Part shown: in pieces, positions 1-5,404 of the stretch
Layout: each line of letters begins with the position of its first letter
How positions within the stretch are numbered: the first letter of the stretch is position 1
Source: Oscillospiraceae bacterium
Lineage (GTDB): Bacteria; Bacillota; Clostridia; Oscillospirales; Oscillospiraceae
NCBI GenBank assembly: GCA_017420125.1
Contig: JAFOJR010000157.1
Span: 1 to 7,201 of the forward strand
DNA: 7,201 nucleotides
Direction: 5' to 3'
The notes under the pieces: generated by a model
Database searches by the model: none
The model's input: only the letters and a program-made list of their open reading frames with translations
What the model was told of the DNA's origin: nothing
Translations under genes and position numbers: made by a program

Positions 1-192
1 AATATTGTCAACGCAAAGGGCGAAACCGTTTCCACCGAGACCGGCACCGTTTCCGTGACGCTGGATGACAGCAGCACCTGGACGCTCACCGGCGACAGCT
101 ATGTGACGGAATTTAACGGAGACGCGGCAAATGTGATCAGCAGCGGCTACACACTGTATGTAAACGGCACCCCGCTGACGGGAACCAGATAA
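1..192 (+). CDS. C-terminal end of a probable secreted carbohydrate-binding (Cthe_2159-like) protein, partial
   Basis: The frame is open from the first base and ends at TAA 190-192, so only the last 63 residues are present. They are rich in Thr, Ser, Gly, Asn and Asp and alternate in the manner of beta strands (for example STWTLTGDSYVTEF, then a closing GYTLYVNGTPL). This ending closely resembles what I recall of the Cthe_2159-type carbohydrate-binding family (formerly DUF4353), Gram-positive surface proteins with a right-handed beta-helix that bind acidic plant polysaccharide. Those proteins usually begin with a lipoprotein signal and run to several hundred residues, so most of this gene would lie left of the window. 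The stop codon overlaps the ribosome site of the next gene, which suggests cotranscription. Another extracellular beta-helix or adhesin is possible. The family call rests on the C-terminal motif only. Confidence 0.6.
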   Translation, partial: NIVNAKGETVSTETGTVSVTLDDSSTWTLTGDSYVTEFNGDAANVISSGYTLYVNGTPLTGTR

Positions 193-202
193 GGAGAAAG
201 AG

Positions 203-397
203 ATGAAAAACGCAATGGGATTCTTTCTGGCGCTGATCCTTGTGACAGGCTTTGCCGCCTGCAGGTCAGGCGCCGGAGAGGACGACAGCACCCGGCAGGC
301 GGGGGAGAGCGGGCAAAGCGCGTCCGCCGACACGGTGGTCATCACGGCAGACAGCGCCGAAGCGGCCGGGGCATTCCTGACGATAACGGAAGGATGA
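203..397 (+). CDS. Small putative lipoprotein of unknown function (64 aa)
   Basis: The ATG at 203 follows AAGGAGAAAGAG, and the gene starts 10 nt after the preceding stop, so the two are probably cotranscribed. Residues 1-19 form a signal peptide: Lys2, a hydrophobic stretch of about 12 residues, then FAAC. Cys20 would be the lipidated residue; Phe at -3 makes the lipobox less than ideal. The remaining 44 residues are a polar Ser/Ala/Gly/Asp-rich tail (SGAGEDDS, ESGQSASADT) ending in AGAFLTITEG, with no recognisable domain. The tail resembles the low-complexity linker after the lipid anchor in Cthe_2159-like proteins, and TVVIT and LTIT look like their first beta strands. The gene could therefore be the shortened N-terminus of a paralogue of the upstream gene, although no continuation is visible in the other two frames. 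It could equally be a genuine small lipoprotein. Function unknown. Confidence 0.6.
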   Translation: MKNAMGFFLALILVTGFAACRSGAGEDDSTRQAGESGQSASADTVVITADSAEAAGAFLTITEG

Positions 398-473
398 TCA
401 TGCCCCCGACGGCCCGCAGAGGAGAGCGCTGTTTCACAAATAACGGACAGAGATGCCGGAGATTCCGCATATG

Positions 474-515
474 AAAAGCGCCCGCACATCCGTTTCGACG
501 TGCGGGCGGCTTTTT
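474..515 (+). terminator. Rho-independent terminator after the small lipoprotein gene
   Basis: GCCCGCAC (480-487) pairs with GTGCGGGC (500-507) over a 12-nt loop and is followed by GGCTTTTTG. An outer AAAAGC (474-479) can also pair with GCTTTT (509-514) around a one-base bulge, which lengthens the stem. It lies about 80 nt after the stop at 397 and should end the transcript carrying the two surface-protein genes. Confidence 0.85.
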
Positions 516-586
516 GTCTGAAACGGGAAATTTAGAAATCCCATCCAAAAAAACCGTCCCGTTTCAATGTAGTTTTAAGGTATCGC

Positions 587-595
587 TGGTATGAT
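587..595 (+). promoter_or_regulatory. Candidate extended -10 promoter for the SHOCT-motif protein gene
   Basis: TGGTATGAT (587-595) matches the extended -10 consensus TGnTATAAT at all but one base of the hexamer. No good -35 box lies 16-18 bp upstream; extended -10 promoters can do without one. The site lies between the terminator ending near 515 and the start codon at 689, so a promoter is needed in this gap. The implied transcript would start near 602 and have a leader of about 87 nt. Confidence 0.4.
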
Positions 596-608
596 TGCCT
601 CACAAACC

Positions 609-662
609 GGGGGCGTGCACCTCCCGGGGAAGGGAATCCTGCCCAACGGCAGAAAAACCCCC
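609..662 (+). other. Possible structured 5' leader (three-stem fold)
   Basis: GGGGG (609-613) can pair with CCCCC (658-662). Inside that closing stem are TCCC (622-625) with GGGA (632-635), and CTGCC (639-643) with GGCAG (648-652) over a 4-nt CAAC loop. Together they could form a compact three-way junction that ends 11 nt before the ribosome site AAAGGAG (673-679). I do not recognise it as a known riboswitch class. The stems are short, so chance is a fair alternative. Confidence 0.25.
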
Positions 663-688
663 AAAATCAAATAAAGGAGAATACAGCG

Positions 689-1369
689 ATGAAAAAACCA
701 GTTACATTTATCTGTGCCATTGTCGTGCTGCTGAGTCTGGCCGCCGTTGCTTATGGGGCAAACCACACCCAGCGCCCGCCGGCAGATGCAGAGTGGGCGG
801 AAGCGCCGCAGATGGAACAGGACCGGGCCGGCGGGCCGCGGGAGAACGGGCAAAAGCATTCCGGCTACCGGGAGCAGATCGATTTTGACGCGATGGTCAG
901 CGAAGGCGTAATTTCCCAGGAGACCTGCGACAAGATCAAGGCGTACATGGAAGCCCGCAAGCCGTCTGACCTTTCCGGCAGAGACGGCCAGCCGCCGGAG
1001 ATGGGCGGCCGGGCCCCCGGCGGAACCGGCCAGCCTGCTCAGGCGGACGGTCAGACTTCCCAGACGGACGGTCAGGCCCCCGACGGGAACAGCGGGACGC
1101 CCCAGACAGACAGCCAGGCTCCTGATAAAAACAGCCAGACTGCCGACGGGAACAGCGAGACTTCCCAGGCAGACACCCAGGCCCCCGACGGGAACGGCCA
1201 GAGTTCCCCGGCGGACGGTCAGGCCCCCGGCGGCGCCCCTGCCGGCCTTCCGGCGTCTCCGGCGGGAAGGGGAGCGGCCCCTGCCGGCGGCCTTCTGGAC
1301 GATTTGCTGAAAGACGGCGTGATCACCCAGGCAGAATATGACGCGCTGTACGCGGCAGCTTCCAGATAA
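689..1369 (+). CDS. Secreted protein with two SHOCT-like motifs flanking heptapeptide repeats (226 aa)
   Basis: The ATG at 689 lies 9 nt after AAAGGAG (673-679). Residues 1-23 are a signal peptide: MKK, a hydrophobic core over about 7-20, then a likely cleavage after AYG or GA; there is no lipobox Cys. Residues 64-90 (FDAMVSEGVISQETCDKI is the core) and 202-225 (LLDDLLKDGVITQAEYDAL) are two copies of one short helical motif of the form L..L...GVIT..E(F/Y)..L, matching the SHOCT (short C-terminal) pattern, which is thought to act in oligomer formation or partner binding. Between them, residues 120-182 are nine degenerate 7-residue repeats, within a longer Gly/Pro/Gln-rich linker. There is no sortase signal or transmembrane anchor, so the product is probably released or held by partners. 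It is the only gene between two terminators, hence monocistronic. Similar proteins occur, as I recall, near Cthe_2159-like surface proteins in gut Clostridia. Function unknown. Confidence 0.85.
   Translation: MKKPVTFICAIVVLLSLAAVAYGANHTQRPPADAEWAEAPQMEQDRAGGPRENGQKHSGYREQIDFDAMVSEGVISQETCDKIKAYMEARKPSDLSGRDGQPPEMGGRAPGGTGQPAQADGQTSQTDGQAPDGNSGTPQTDSQAPDKNSQTADGNSETSQADTQAPDGNGQSSPADGQAPGGAPAGLPASPAGRGAAPAGGLLDDLLKDGVITQAEYDALYAAASR
1046..1234 (+). repeat. Nine degenerate 21-bp tandem repeats coding for heptapeptides
   Basis: The 189 bp encode nine 7-residue units beginning with [DN][GST] (DGQTSQT, DGQAPDG, NSGTPQT, DSQAPDK, NSQTADG, NSETSQA, DTQAPDG, NGQSSPA, DGQAPGG). Units tend to alternate between an S/T-Q type and a QAPDG type, so a 14-residue higher-order period is partly visible. 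The DNA repeats are diverged rather than identical, apart from short runs such as CAGGCCCCCGACGGGAAC, seen near 1074 and again near 1178. Such arrays usually vary in copy number between strains and act as flexible spacers. Confidence 0.85.
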
Positions 1370-1380
1370 ACAGCGGCCCG

Positions 1381-1414
1381 GCCGGGAAAGCTTCCATGCT
1401 TTCCCGGCTGTTTT
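1381..1414 (+). terminator. Strong Rho-independent terminator after the SHOCT-motif protein gene
   Basis: GCCGGGAAAGC (1381-1391) and GCTTTCCCGGC (1398-1408) form an 11-bp perfect stem with the 6-nt loop TTCCAT. TGTTTT follows. It begins 12 nt after the stop codon at 1369 and separates this gene from the nitroreductase operon. Confidence 0.9.
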
Positions 1415-1498
1415 GGCGCGATGGGGCGGAGCGTTTTTTCTGCGCCGGGCCGTCCGGCGGCATGCAGGATGGGACATCGGGCTCCCAAAAGAAAGCGC

Positions 1499-1561
1499 GT
1501 TTTCCGCGTTGACGGCGCCCCATAAAAAATGGTATAGTTTTCAAACAAAAGCGCGGAAAAC
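1499..1561. repeat. 10-bp perfect inverted repeat framing the nitroreductase promoter (candidate operator)
   Basis: GTTTTCCGCG (1499-1508) is repeated inverted as CGCGGAAAAC (1552-1561). The left arm ends at the base before the -35 box and the right arm starts about 13 bp after the -10 box, close to the expected transcript start. The arm centres are 53 bp apart, about five helical turns. The left arm lies upstream of the start site, so the pair cannot form a hairpin in the mRNA from this promoter. A DNA-level role, such as paired operator sites, is the natural reading, but a chance match is not excluded. Confidence 0.4.
1509..1538 (+). promoter_or_regulatory. Housekeeping-type promoter of the nitroreductase-phosphatase-SDR operon
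   Basis: TTGACG (1509-1514) is a -35 box with five of six consensus bases. After 18 bp, TATAGT (1533-1538) is a -10 box with five of six, preceded by TGG (1530-1532), so the extended -10 element is also present. Transcription should start near 1545, leaving a leader of about 48 nt before the ATG at 1593. This is the best promoter in the window and fits the terminator just upstream. Confidence 0.8.
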
Positions 1562-1592
1562 AGATTGACAGATCAGATGGGAGAGGATATCG

Positions 1593-2087
1593 ATGATCAA
1601 GAACATTGCTCACAGGGTGAGCATCAGGAAATATCAGAATAAACCGGTTGAGAAAGAAAAGGTGAAAGCGGTTCTGCGGGCGGCAATGCAGGCTCCCTCT
1701 GCGGGGAACCAGCAGCCATGGGAATTCTATGTGGTGACGAACAAAGAGAAGCTGAAGGCCCTTGCCCAAACCAGCCCGTATGCCCAGATGACGGCGCAGG
1801 CGCCTGTCGCCATTGTTTCCGCATATCGGAAAGACTGCATGCTTCCCATGTATGCCGAGATTGATCTTTCCATTGCCATGGAGAATTTGTGGCTGGAGAC
1901 AGACGCACAGGGCCTCGGCGGGGTGTGGCTCGGCATAGCGCCTCTGGAAGAGCGCATGAAAGCGGTGGAAGCGGTGCTGGACATTCCGGCGCATCTGCGT
2001 GCTTTTGCCATCTTCCCGCTTGGGTATCCGGATGAAGAAAGGGAGCAGGAGAACCGGTATGACGAAAGCAGAATCCATTACATTTAA
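1593..2087 (+). CDS. Nitroreductase family protein (small, FMN-dependent oxidoreductase, 164 aa)
   Basis: The ATG at 1593 follows GGGAGAGG (1579-1586). Members of this family are cytoplasmic homodimers that bind FMN and use NAD(P)H to reduce nitro groups, quinones, enones or other electrophiles. Visible family marks are RVSIRKY (8-14), whose Arg and Ser contact the FMN phosphate and ribityl chain; APSAGNQQPWEF (34-45), the usual flavin and dimer segment; DLSIAMENLWLETDAQGLGGVWLGI (91-115, cited as landmarks ENLWL and GLGGVWLG), which lines the active site; and FPLGYP (141-146). At 164 residues it belongs to the short clostridial nitroreductases rather than the NfsB type of about 217. No ferredoxin domain is fused. 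It is first in an operon, 18 nt before a phosphatase gene. The family is certain; the substrate cannot be read from sequence. Confidence 0.93.
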   Translation: MIKNIAHRVSIRKYQNKPVEKEKVKAVLRAAMQAPSAGNQQPWEFYVVTNKEKLKALAQTSPYAQMTAQAPVAIVSAYRKDCMLPMYAEIDLSIAMENLWLETDAQGLGGVWLGIAPLEERMKAVEAVLDIPAHLRAFAIFPLGYPDEEREQENRYDESRIHYI

Positions 2088-2105
2088 CTGCTGTTGGGTG
2101 ACGCT

Positions 2106-2678
2106 GTGATTTACATTATCAGACACGGAAAAACCGAACGCAACCGGGCCAACGTGCTTCAGGGGCGGAGTGATTTCCCTCTGAACGACGAAGGCGTCAG
2201 GCAGGCGATGAAAGCGGCGGAGACGCTGAAAAACATCAAGTTTTCCCATGTGTTTTCAAGCCCGCTCATTCGCGCGGTACGCACAGCCGAACTCGCGGTG
2301 CCCGGCGCCGCGCCTGTCATCGACCACCGCCTGATCGAGATGGATTACGGTCCTTATGAGGGCGCCGATCTGAAGGCGCCGCCGCCGGAGATCATTCGGT
2401 TTTTCAGGGACTTTGTCCACGAGCCGGCCCCTGCCGGGATGGAGCCGCTCTCCTCCGTCGTGTCCAGAGTGGGAGAGTTTTTGGAAGAAATCAGAGGACG
2501 AAGCGGCAATATACTCATTTCCACCCACGCGGTTGCCATGAAGGGCATGCTGGAATATCTGACGCCGGGGGCCGGCGGACGATACTGGTCAACATACATC
2601 GGAAACTGCGCCATCTATGCCGCTGAGAAAAAGAACGGACGGCTGGGGATACCGAAAGAAATCTACGGGGGAGGCTGA
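2106..2678 (+). CDS. Histidine phosphatase (phosphoglycerate mutase-like) family protein
   Basis: The product starts directly with the typical (M)IYIIRHGKTERN. His7 of the RHG motif is the predicted phosphate acceptor, with Arg6 in the phosphate pocket. Further expected residues are FSSPLIRAVRTAE (50-62, second Arg near 56), Glu78 in LIEMDYGPYEG (acid/base), and His141 in STHAVAMKGML, which completes the pocket. The length of 190 residues is usual for the GpmB/CobC-like branch, which dephosphorylates small phosphorylated metabolites. I chose the GTG at 2106 because GGTGA (2097-2101) sits upstream and the protein then begins where family members begin. A TTG at 2094 gives four more residues (194 aa) but has no ribosome site. 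The gap from the nitroreductase is 18 nt, so the two are cotranscribed. The substrate is unknown; phosphoglycerate mutase activity is unlikely given the size and context. Confidence 0.9.
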   Translation: MIYIIRHGKTERNRANVLQGRSDFPLNDEGVRQAMKAAETLKNIKFSHVFSSPLIRAVRTAELAVPGAAPVIDHRLIEMDYGPYEGADLKAPPPEIIRFFRDFVHEPAPAGMEPLSSVVSRVGEFLEEIRGRSGNILISTHAVAMKGMLEYLTPGAGGRYWSTYIGNCAIYAAEKKNGRLGIPKEIYGGG

Positions 2679-2753
2679 CGCGGCCGGGCGCAAGGGCGGC
2701 AGCTGCAGAAGGAAGCTTTGAGGGACTTTTATCACGGAAGGCAGGATTTGAAC

Positions 2754-3467
2754 ATGTTTGATTTTACCAACAAAGTCGCCGTTGTGACAGGCAGCGCAAA
2801 CGGAATCGGCAAATGCATTTCCGAAGCGTTTAAAAAGCACGGCGCAGCAGTTGCGGGAATCGATCGGGTTCCAGGAGAACATTTTGTCGGCGATCTTTCA
2901 GACAAAACGGTGCTGGAAGCGTTTGCCGAAACTGTGTGCAGGAGATACGGCCGGGTGGATTATCTCATCAACAACGCCCTGCCGCTGATGAAAGGGATAG
3001 ACGAATGTTCCTATGAGGAGTTTCAATACGCGCTTTCCGTGGGGGTCACCGCGCCGTTTTATTTGGCAAAACTGTTTGCGCCGCACTTTGCAGAGGGCGG
3101 TTCCATTGTCAACATCTCCTCCTCCCGCGACCGGATGAGTCAGCCGCAGACCGAAAGCTATACAGCGGCAAAGGGCGGAATCGCGGCGCTGACCCACGCG
3201 CTTGCCGTCAGCTTTGCGGGGCGGATCAGAGTCAATTCCATCTCGCCCGGATGGATCGACACGTCATACCGGGTATATGAAGGCCCCGACGCAAAACAGC
3301 AGCCTGCGGGCCGGGTTGGCAATCCGTCTGACATTGCCGATATGGTGCTGTTTCTATGCTCCCGCCGGGCCGGATTTATCACCGGCGAAAATATCTGCAT
3401 CGACGGCGGCATGACAAAACAGATGATCTATCACGGAGACAACGGCTGGACGCTGCAGGGCACATAA
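2754..3467 (+). CDS. Short-chain dehydrogenase/reductase (SDR) family oxidoreductase
   Basis: A 237-residue classical-type SDR that would use NAD(P)H to interconvert a carbonyl and an alcohol in the cytoplasm. Residues 12-19 are the Rossmann signature TGSANGIG. Asp37 in GIDR, at the end of beta 2, suggests preference for NAD(H). NN at 73-74 is the NNAG-equivalent (here NNAL). Ser123 in NISSSRD, Tyr136 and Lys140 in YTAAK form the catalytic triad. SPGWIDT (164-170) and the closing IDGGM are also typical. The Asn of the usual VNxxGPF segment is Gly97 (SVGVTAPF), so the fourth member of the tetrad is absent at its usual place. I chose the ATG at 2754 because AGGA (2743-2746) lies 7 nt upstream and MFDFTNKVAVVTG is a normal SDR start. 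An upstream TTG at 2718 would add 12 atypical residues. The gene lies 75 nt after the phosphatase, with no terminator between. Confidence 0.92.
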   Translation: MFDFTNKVAVVTGSANGIGKCISEAFKKHGAAVAGIDRVPGEHFVGDLSDKTVLEAFAETVCRRYGRVDYLINNALPLMKGIDECSYEEFQYALSVGVTAPFYLAKLFAPHFAEGGSIVNISSSRDRMSQPQTESYTAAKGGIAALTHALAVSFAGRIRVNSISPGWIDTSYRVYEGPDAKQQPAGRVGNPSDIADMVLFLCSRRAGFITGENICIDGGMTKQMIYHGDNGWTLQGT

Positions 3468-3528
3468 TCCATGAAAGCGCAGGCGGCAGCGGGCAAAGCG
3501 CCGAATGACAGAGAGATTCCAAGCATTC

Positions 3529-3567
3529 AAAAAGCACGGCAGTTCCATCAGAACTGCCGTGCTTTTT
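3529..3567. terminator. Bidirectional Rho-independent terminator between convergent operons
   Basis: AAAAAGCACGGCAGTTC (3529-3545) pairs without mismatch with GAACTGCCGTGCTTTTT (3551-3567), a 17-bp stem with the 5-nt loop CATCA. The outer A-tract becomes a U-tract when read from the other strand, so it can stop both the SDR operon (stop at 3467) and the opposing MATE gene (stop codon at 3587-3589). Confidence 0.93.
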
Positions 3568-3586
3568 TGCGGCGGGACGGGAATGC

Positions 3587-5389
3587 TCAGGGGGTGTTCC
3601 GCCGGGCGTTGACGGTAATAATAATATTGTTGACGCCCAGCGCGGTGTTGTACTCCACTTGATCCGCGACGGAATACACAATCGTCTGTCCCAGCGCATC
3701 CAGGTCGATCTGCTCCGGCTGCTGTTCAGACAACAGCGGATTGAAAAGTTTTCCATAATTCCGAATGCGGATTCGGATACAGTTTTCCTCCGCCGAAACA
3801 AACAGGTTCGTATTGGTTCGTTTCTTTTTGTCCCGCTGTGCGGGAAGAAGGGCGATGATTTCTTCGATACTCAGCGACACCGCCTGCGCGGTCTTTTTTT
3901 CATAATGATTCTGCACCAGATATTCATATACGATTCTGGCATATTCCGCTCCCTCGGCGGAGTCCCGCGGGGACACATTGAGGCATGACGCCTCCTGGTC
4001 AAAGAAGCGCTGGGGAAGCAGCATCAGCATGTCCGCCGGCCTTCGGCACCTGCCGTTTCGGATGCCCGACCAGAGCAGCGTACAGAGAACGGCAAGGGCG
4101 CTTCCCGCCGGAATGGAAGCCCAGATGCCCCTGCAGCCAAAGAGCAGGCCGAGGAGGAGGGTCGCGCCGGCCGGCAGAACGAACTCTCCGAACACATTGA
4201 AAAAAGCGCTCAGTCCCATCTTTCCCAGACTTCTGACATAAAAGGAATAAAAGAACTTCAGAAAATCGATGCAGAAACAGACTGCATAAAAGCGCAGCAG
4301 AAAAACGGCTTCCGGCAAGGCGCTGTTTTTGCCGTAGAGCGAAAGAATCGGTTCGGCAAATATGGCAACAAGCCCGCCCAGTACGATTCCCAGAACAAGA
4401 CTGTATTTCAGTCCCGTCCGGACAGACTGCCGCATGCCCCGGACGTTGTTTTCGGCATACATGGTTCCGGCTATCAGCAGATGGGCGGAGCCCAGCCCCA
4501 GGCAGGCACAGATCATGATATTCTTGAAATTGCAGAACATGGAATACGCCGCCAGCTCCGGCTCGGCGCACAGAAATAGGATGATGCGGATCATCGCTGA
4601 AAAATACAGCCATTTCATGATCTGCCCGAAAACCGTCGGCAGACTGCGCCGGACGAATACGGCCAGCCAGTTCAGCAGTCTGTTCGTCCGCACAAAGCGG
4701 AAGCGGCTGCCGGGTTTCAGGAAATGGACGGAAAACACGGCTGCCGCGCAGTAATTGCTGACAGACGTCATCAGGCCGATGCCGAACATGTCCAGATGCA
4801 GGACGTATACATTCAGCAGGTCACCGGCTATATTGACTGCGATCATGACAAACGACGCGGTCATAATCCTTTTTCGGTCTCCGTCCAGCGGCATGATGGA
4901 CGCAAGAAACGCGACGGCAAGCTGCGCCGGCACGCCGATGGCGAGCCCCCGGGTATATTCGGCCGTGACCGTATGAAGCGCCCCGGACGCCGCGGACGCG
5001 CCCAGCAGCGACGCCGTCTGTCCGGAGAAAAGCAAAAGAGCCGCCATAAAAACTGCCGATATCATGCCGATGAGGACCAGACTGGCGGAAAAGATGCGGT
5101 TGACCTTCTGCTGTTCGCCTTTTGACAGGGCAAGAGAGCACTCAAGCTGTGAACCAATGGAGAAGATGCTCCCCAGCGTGATCAGGAAGAATACCAGCTG
5201 ATAGACGATTCCGGTGGCGCTCAGGCATATTTCGCCATAAAAGCGCCCCACGATAAATGAATCGAAGAGGGTTGCCGTATTGATCAGAAGCTGATTGATG
5301 AACATGGCCTGAAAAATATCTGCCATGACTCTGCGGATCACCGTATCCGGTTCCGCGGCGTTTTTTGGGATGAAACGGTTCTCAGTCAT
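3587..5389 (-). CDS. MATE-type transporter with C-terminal GHKL (RsbW-like) ATPase domain, apparently degenerate
   Basis: A 600-residue protein. Residues about 20-445 are hydrophobic with roughly twelve membrane helices and MATE-family character (LFDSFIVGRFYGE at 41-53, GIGL and an internal second half from about 240). MATE proteins export drugs or solutes using Na+ or H+ gradients and normally have about 450 residues. The extra part, about 468-596, resembles the anti-sigma-factor type GHKL ATPase: SLSIEEI (505-511) as the N-box helix, IRNYGKLFNPL (542-552) as the D-box, DALGQTIVYSVAD (564-576) as the G-box, and a closing YNTALGVNNIIITV. The expected N-box Asn is Leu514, the D-box Asp is Asn544, and the GLG motif is only ALG, so ATP binding is doubtful. 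The ATG at 5389 lies 15 nt after the SBP stop and has only a weak, distant GGGGA site, so translational coupling is likely; starts at GTG 5341 or ATG 5326 are possible. Substrate unknown. Confidence 0.87.
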   Translation of the reverse strand: MTENRFIPKNAAEPDTVIRRVMADIFQAMFINQLLINTATLFDSFIVGRFYGEICLSATGIVYQLVFFLITLGSIFSIGSQLECSLALSKGEQQKVNRIFSASLVLIGMISAVFMAALLLFSGQTASLLGASAASGALHTVTAEYTRGLAIGVPAQLAVAFLASIMPLDGDRKRIMTASFVMIAVNIAGDLLNVYVLHLDMFGIGLMTSVSNYCAAAVFSVHFLKPGSRFRFVRTNRLLNWLAVFVRRSLPTVFGQIMKWLYFSAMIRIILFLCAEPELAAYSMFCNFKNIMICACLGLGSAHLLIAGTMYAENNVRGMRQSVRTGLKYSLVLGIVLGGLVAIFAEPILSLYGKNSALPEAVFLLRFYAVCFCIDFLKFFYSFYVRSLGKMGLSAFFNVFGEFVLPAGATLLLGLLFGCRGIWASIPAGSALAVLCTLLWSGIRNGRCRRPADMLMLLPQRFFDQEASCLNVSPRDSAEGAEYARIVYEYLVQNHYEKKTAQAVSLSIEEIIALLPAQRDKKKRTNTNLFVSAEENCIRIRIRNYGKLFNPLLSEQQPEQIDLDALGQTIVYSVADQVEYNTALGVNNIIITVNARRNTP

Positions 5390-5404
5390 AGAAAAAATAT
5401 TGTG

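Noticed and set aside
1046..1234. Tandem array considered as a CRISPR or regulatory repeat
   Set aside because: The units are contiguous, 21 bp, in frame and diverged at the DNA level, with no spacers. They are protein-coding.
1443..1459. CGCCGG/CCGGCG hairpin upstream of the nitroreductase promoter
   Set aside because: The 6-bp GC-only stem has no U-tract and no gene leads into it. The functional terminator lies at 1381-1414.
575..1477. Long open frame of 300 codons on the - strand over the repeat-containing gene
   Set aside because: It is the complement of the heptapeptide repeats (giving a repetitive LAVPVGG-type product) in GC-rich DNA, crosses a terminator and has no ribosome site or family motif. 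The + strand gene has a signal peptide, ribosome site and domain motifs.
2094..2105. TTG start four codons upstream for the histidine phosphatase
   Set aside because: There is no ribosome site before it, and it would add residues before the conserved IYIIRHG start. GTG 2106 has GGTGA in place.
1323..2249. Open frame of 308 codons on the - strand opposite the nitroreductase
   Set aside because: It runs antisense across a clear promoter, a terminator and a recognised enzyme gene, and its product has no recognisable features (His/Arg/Pro-rich).
2718..2753. TTG start giving a 12-residue longer SDR
   Set aside because: The only purine-rich stretch before it is too close, and the added residues are not part of the SDR fold. 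ATG 2754 has AGGA at 7 nt and a canonical N-terminus.
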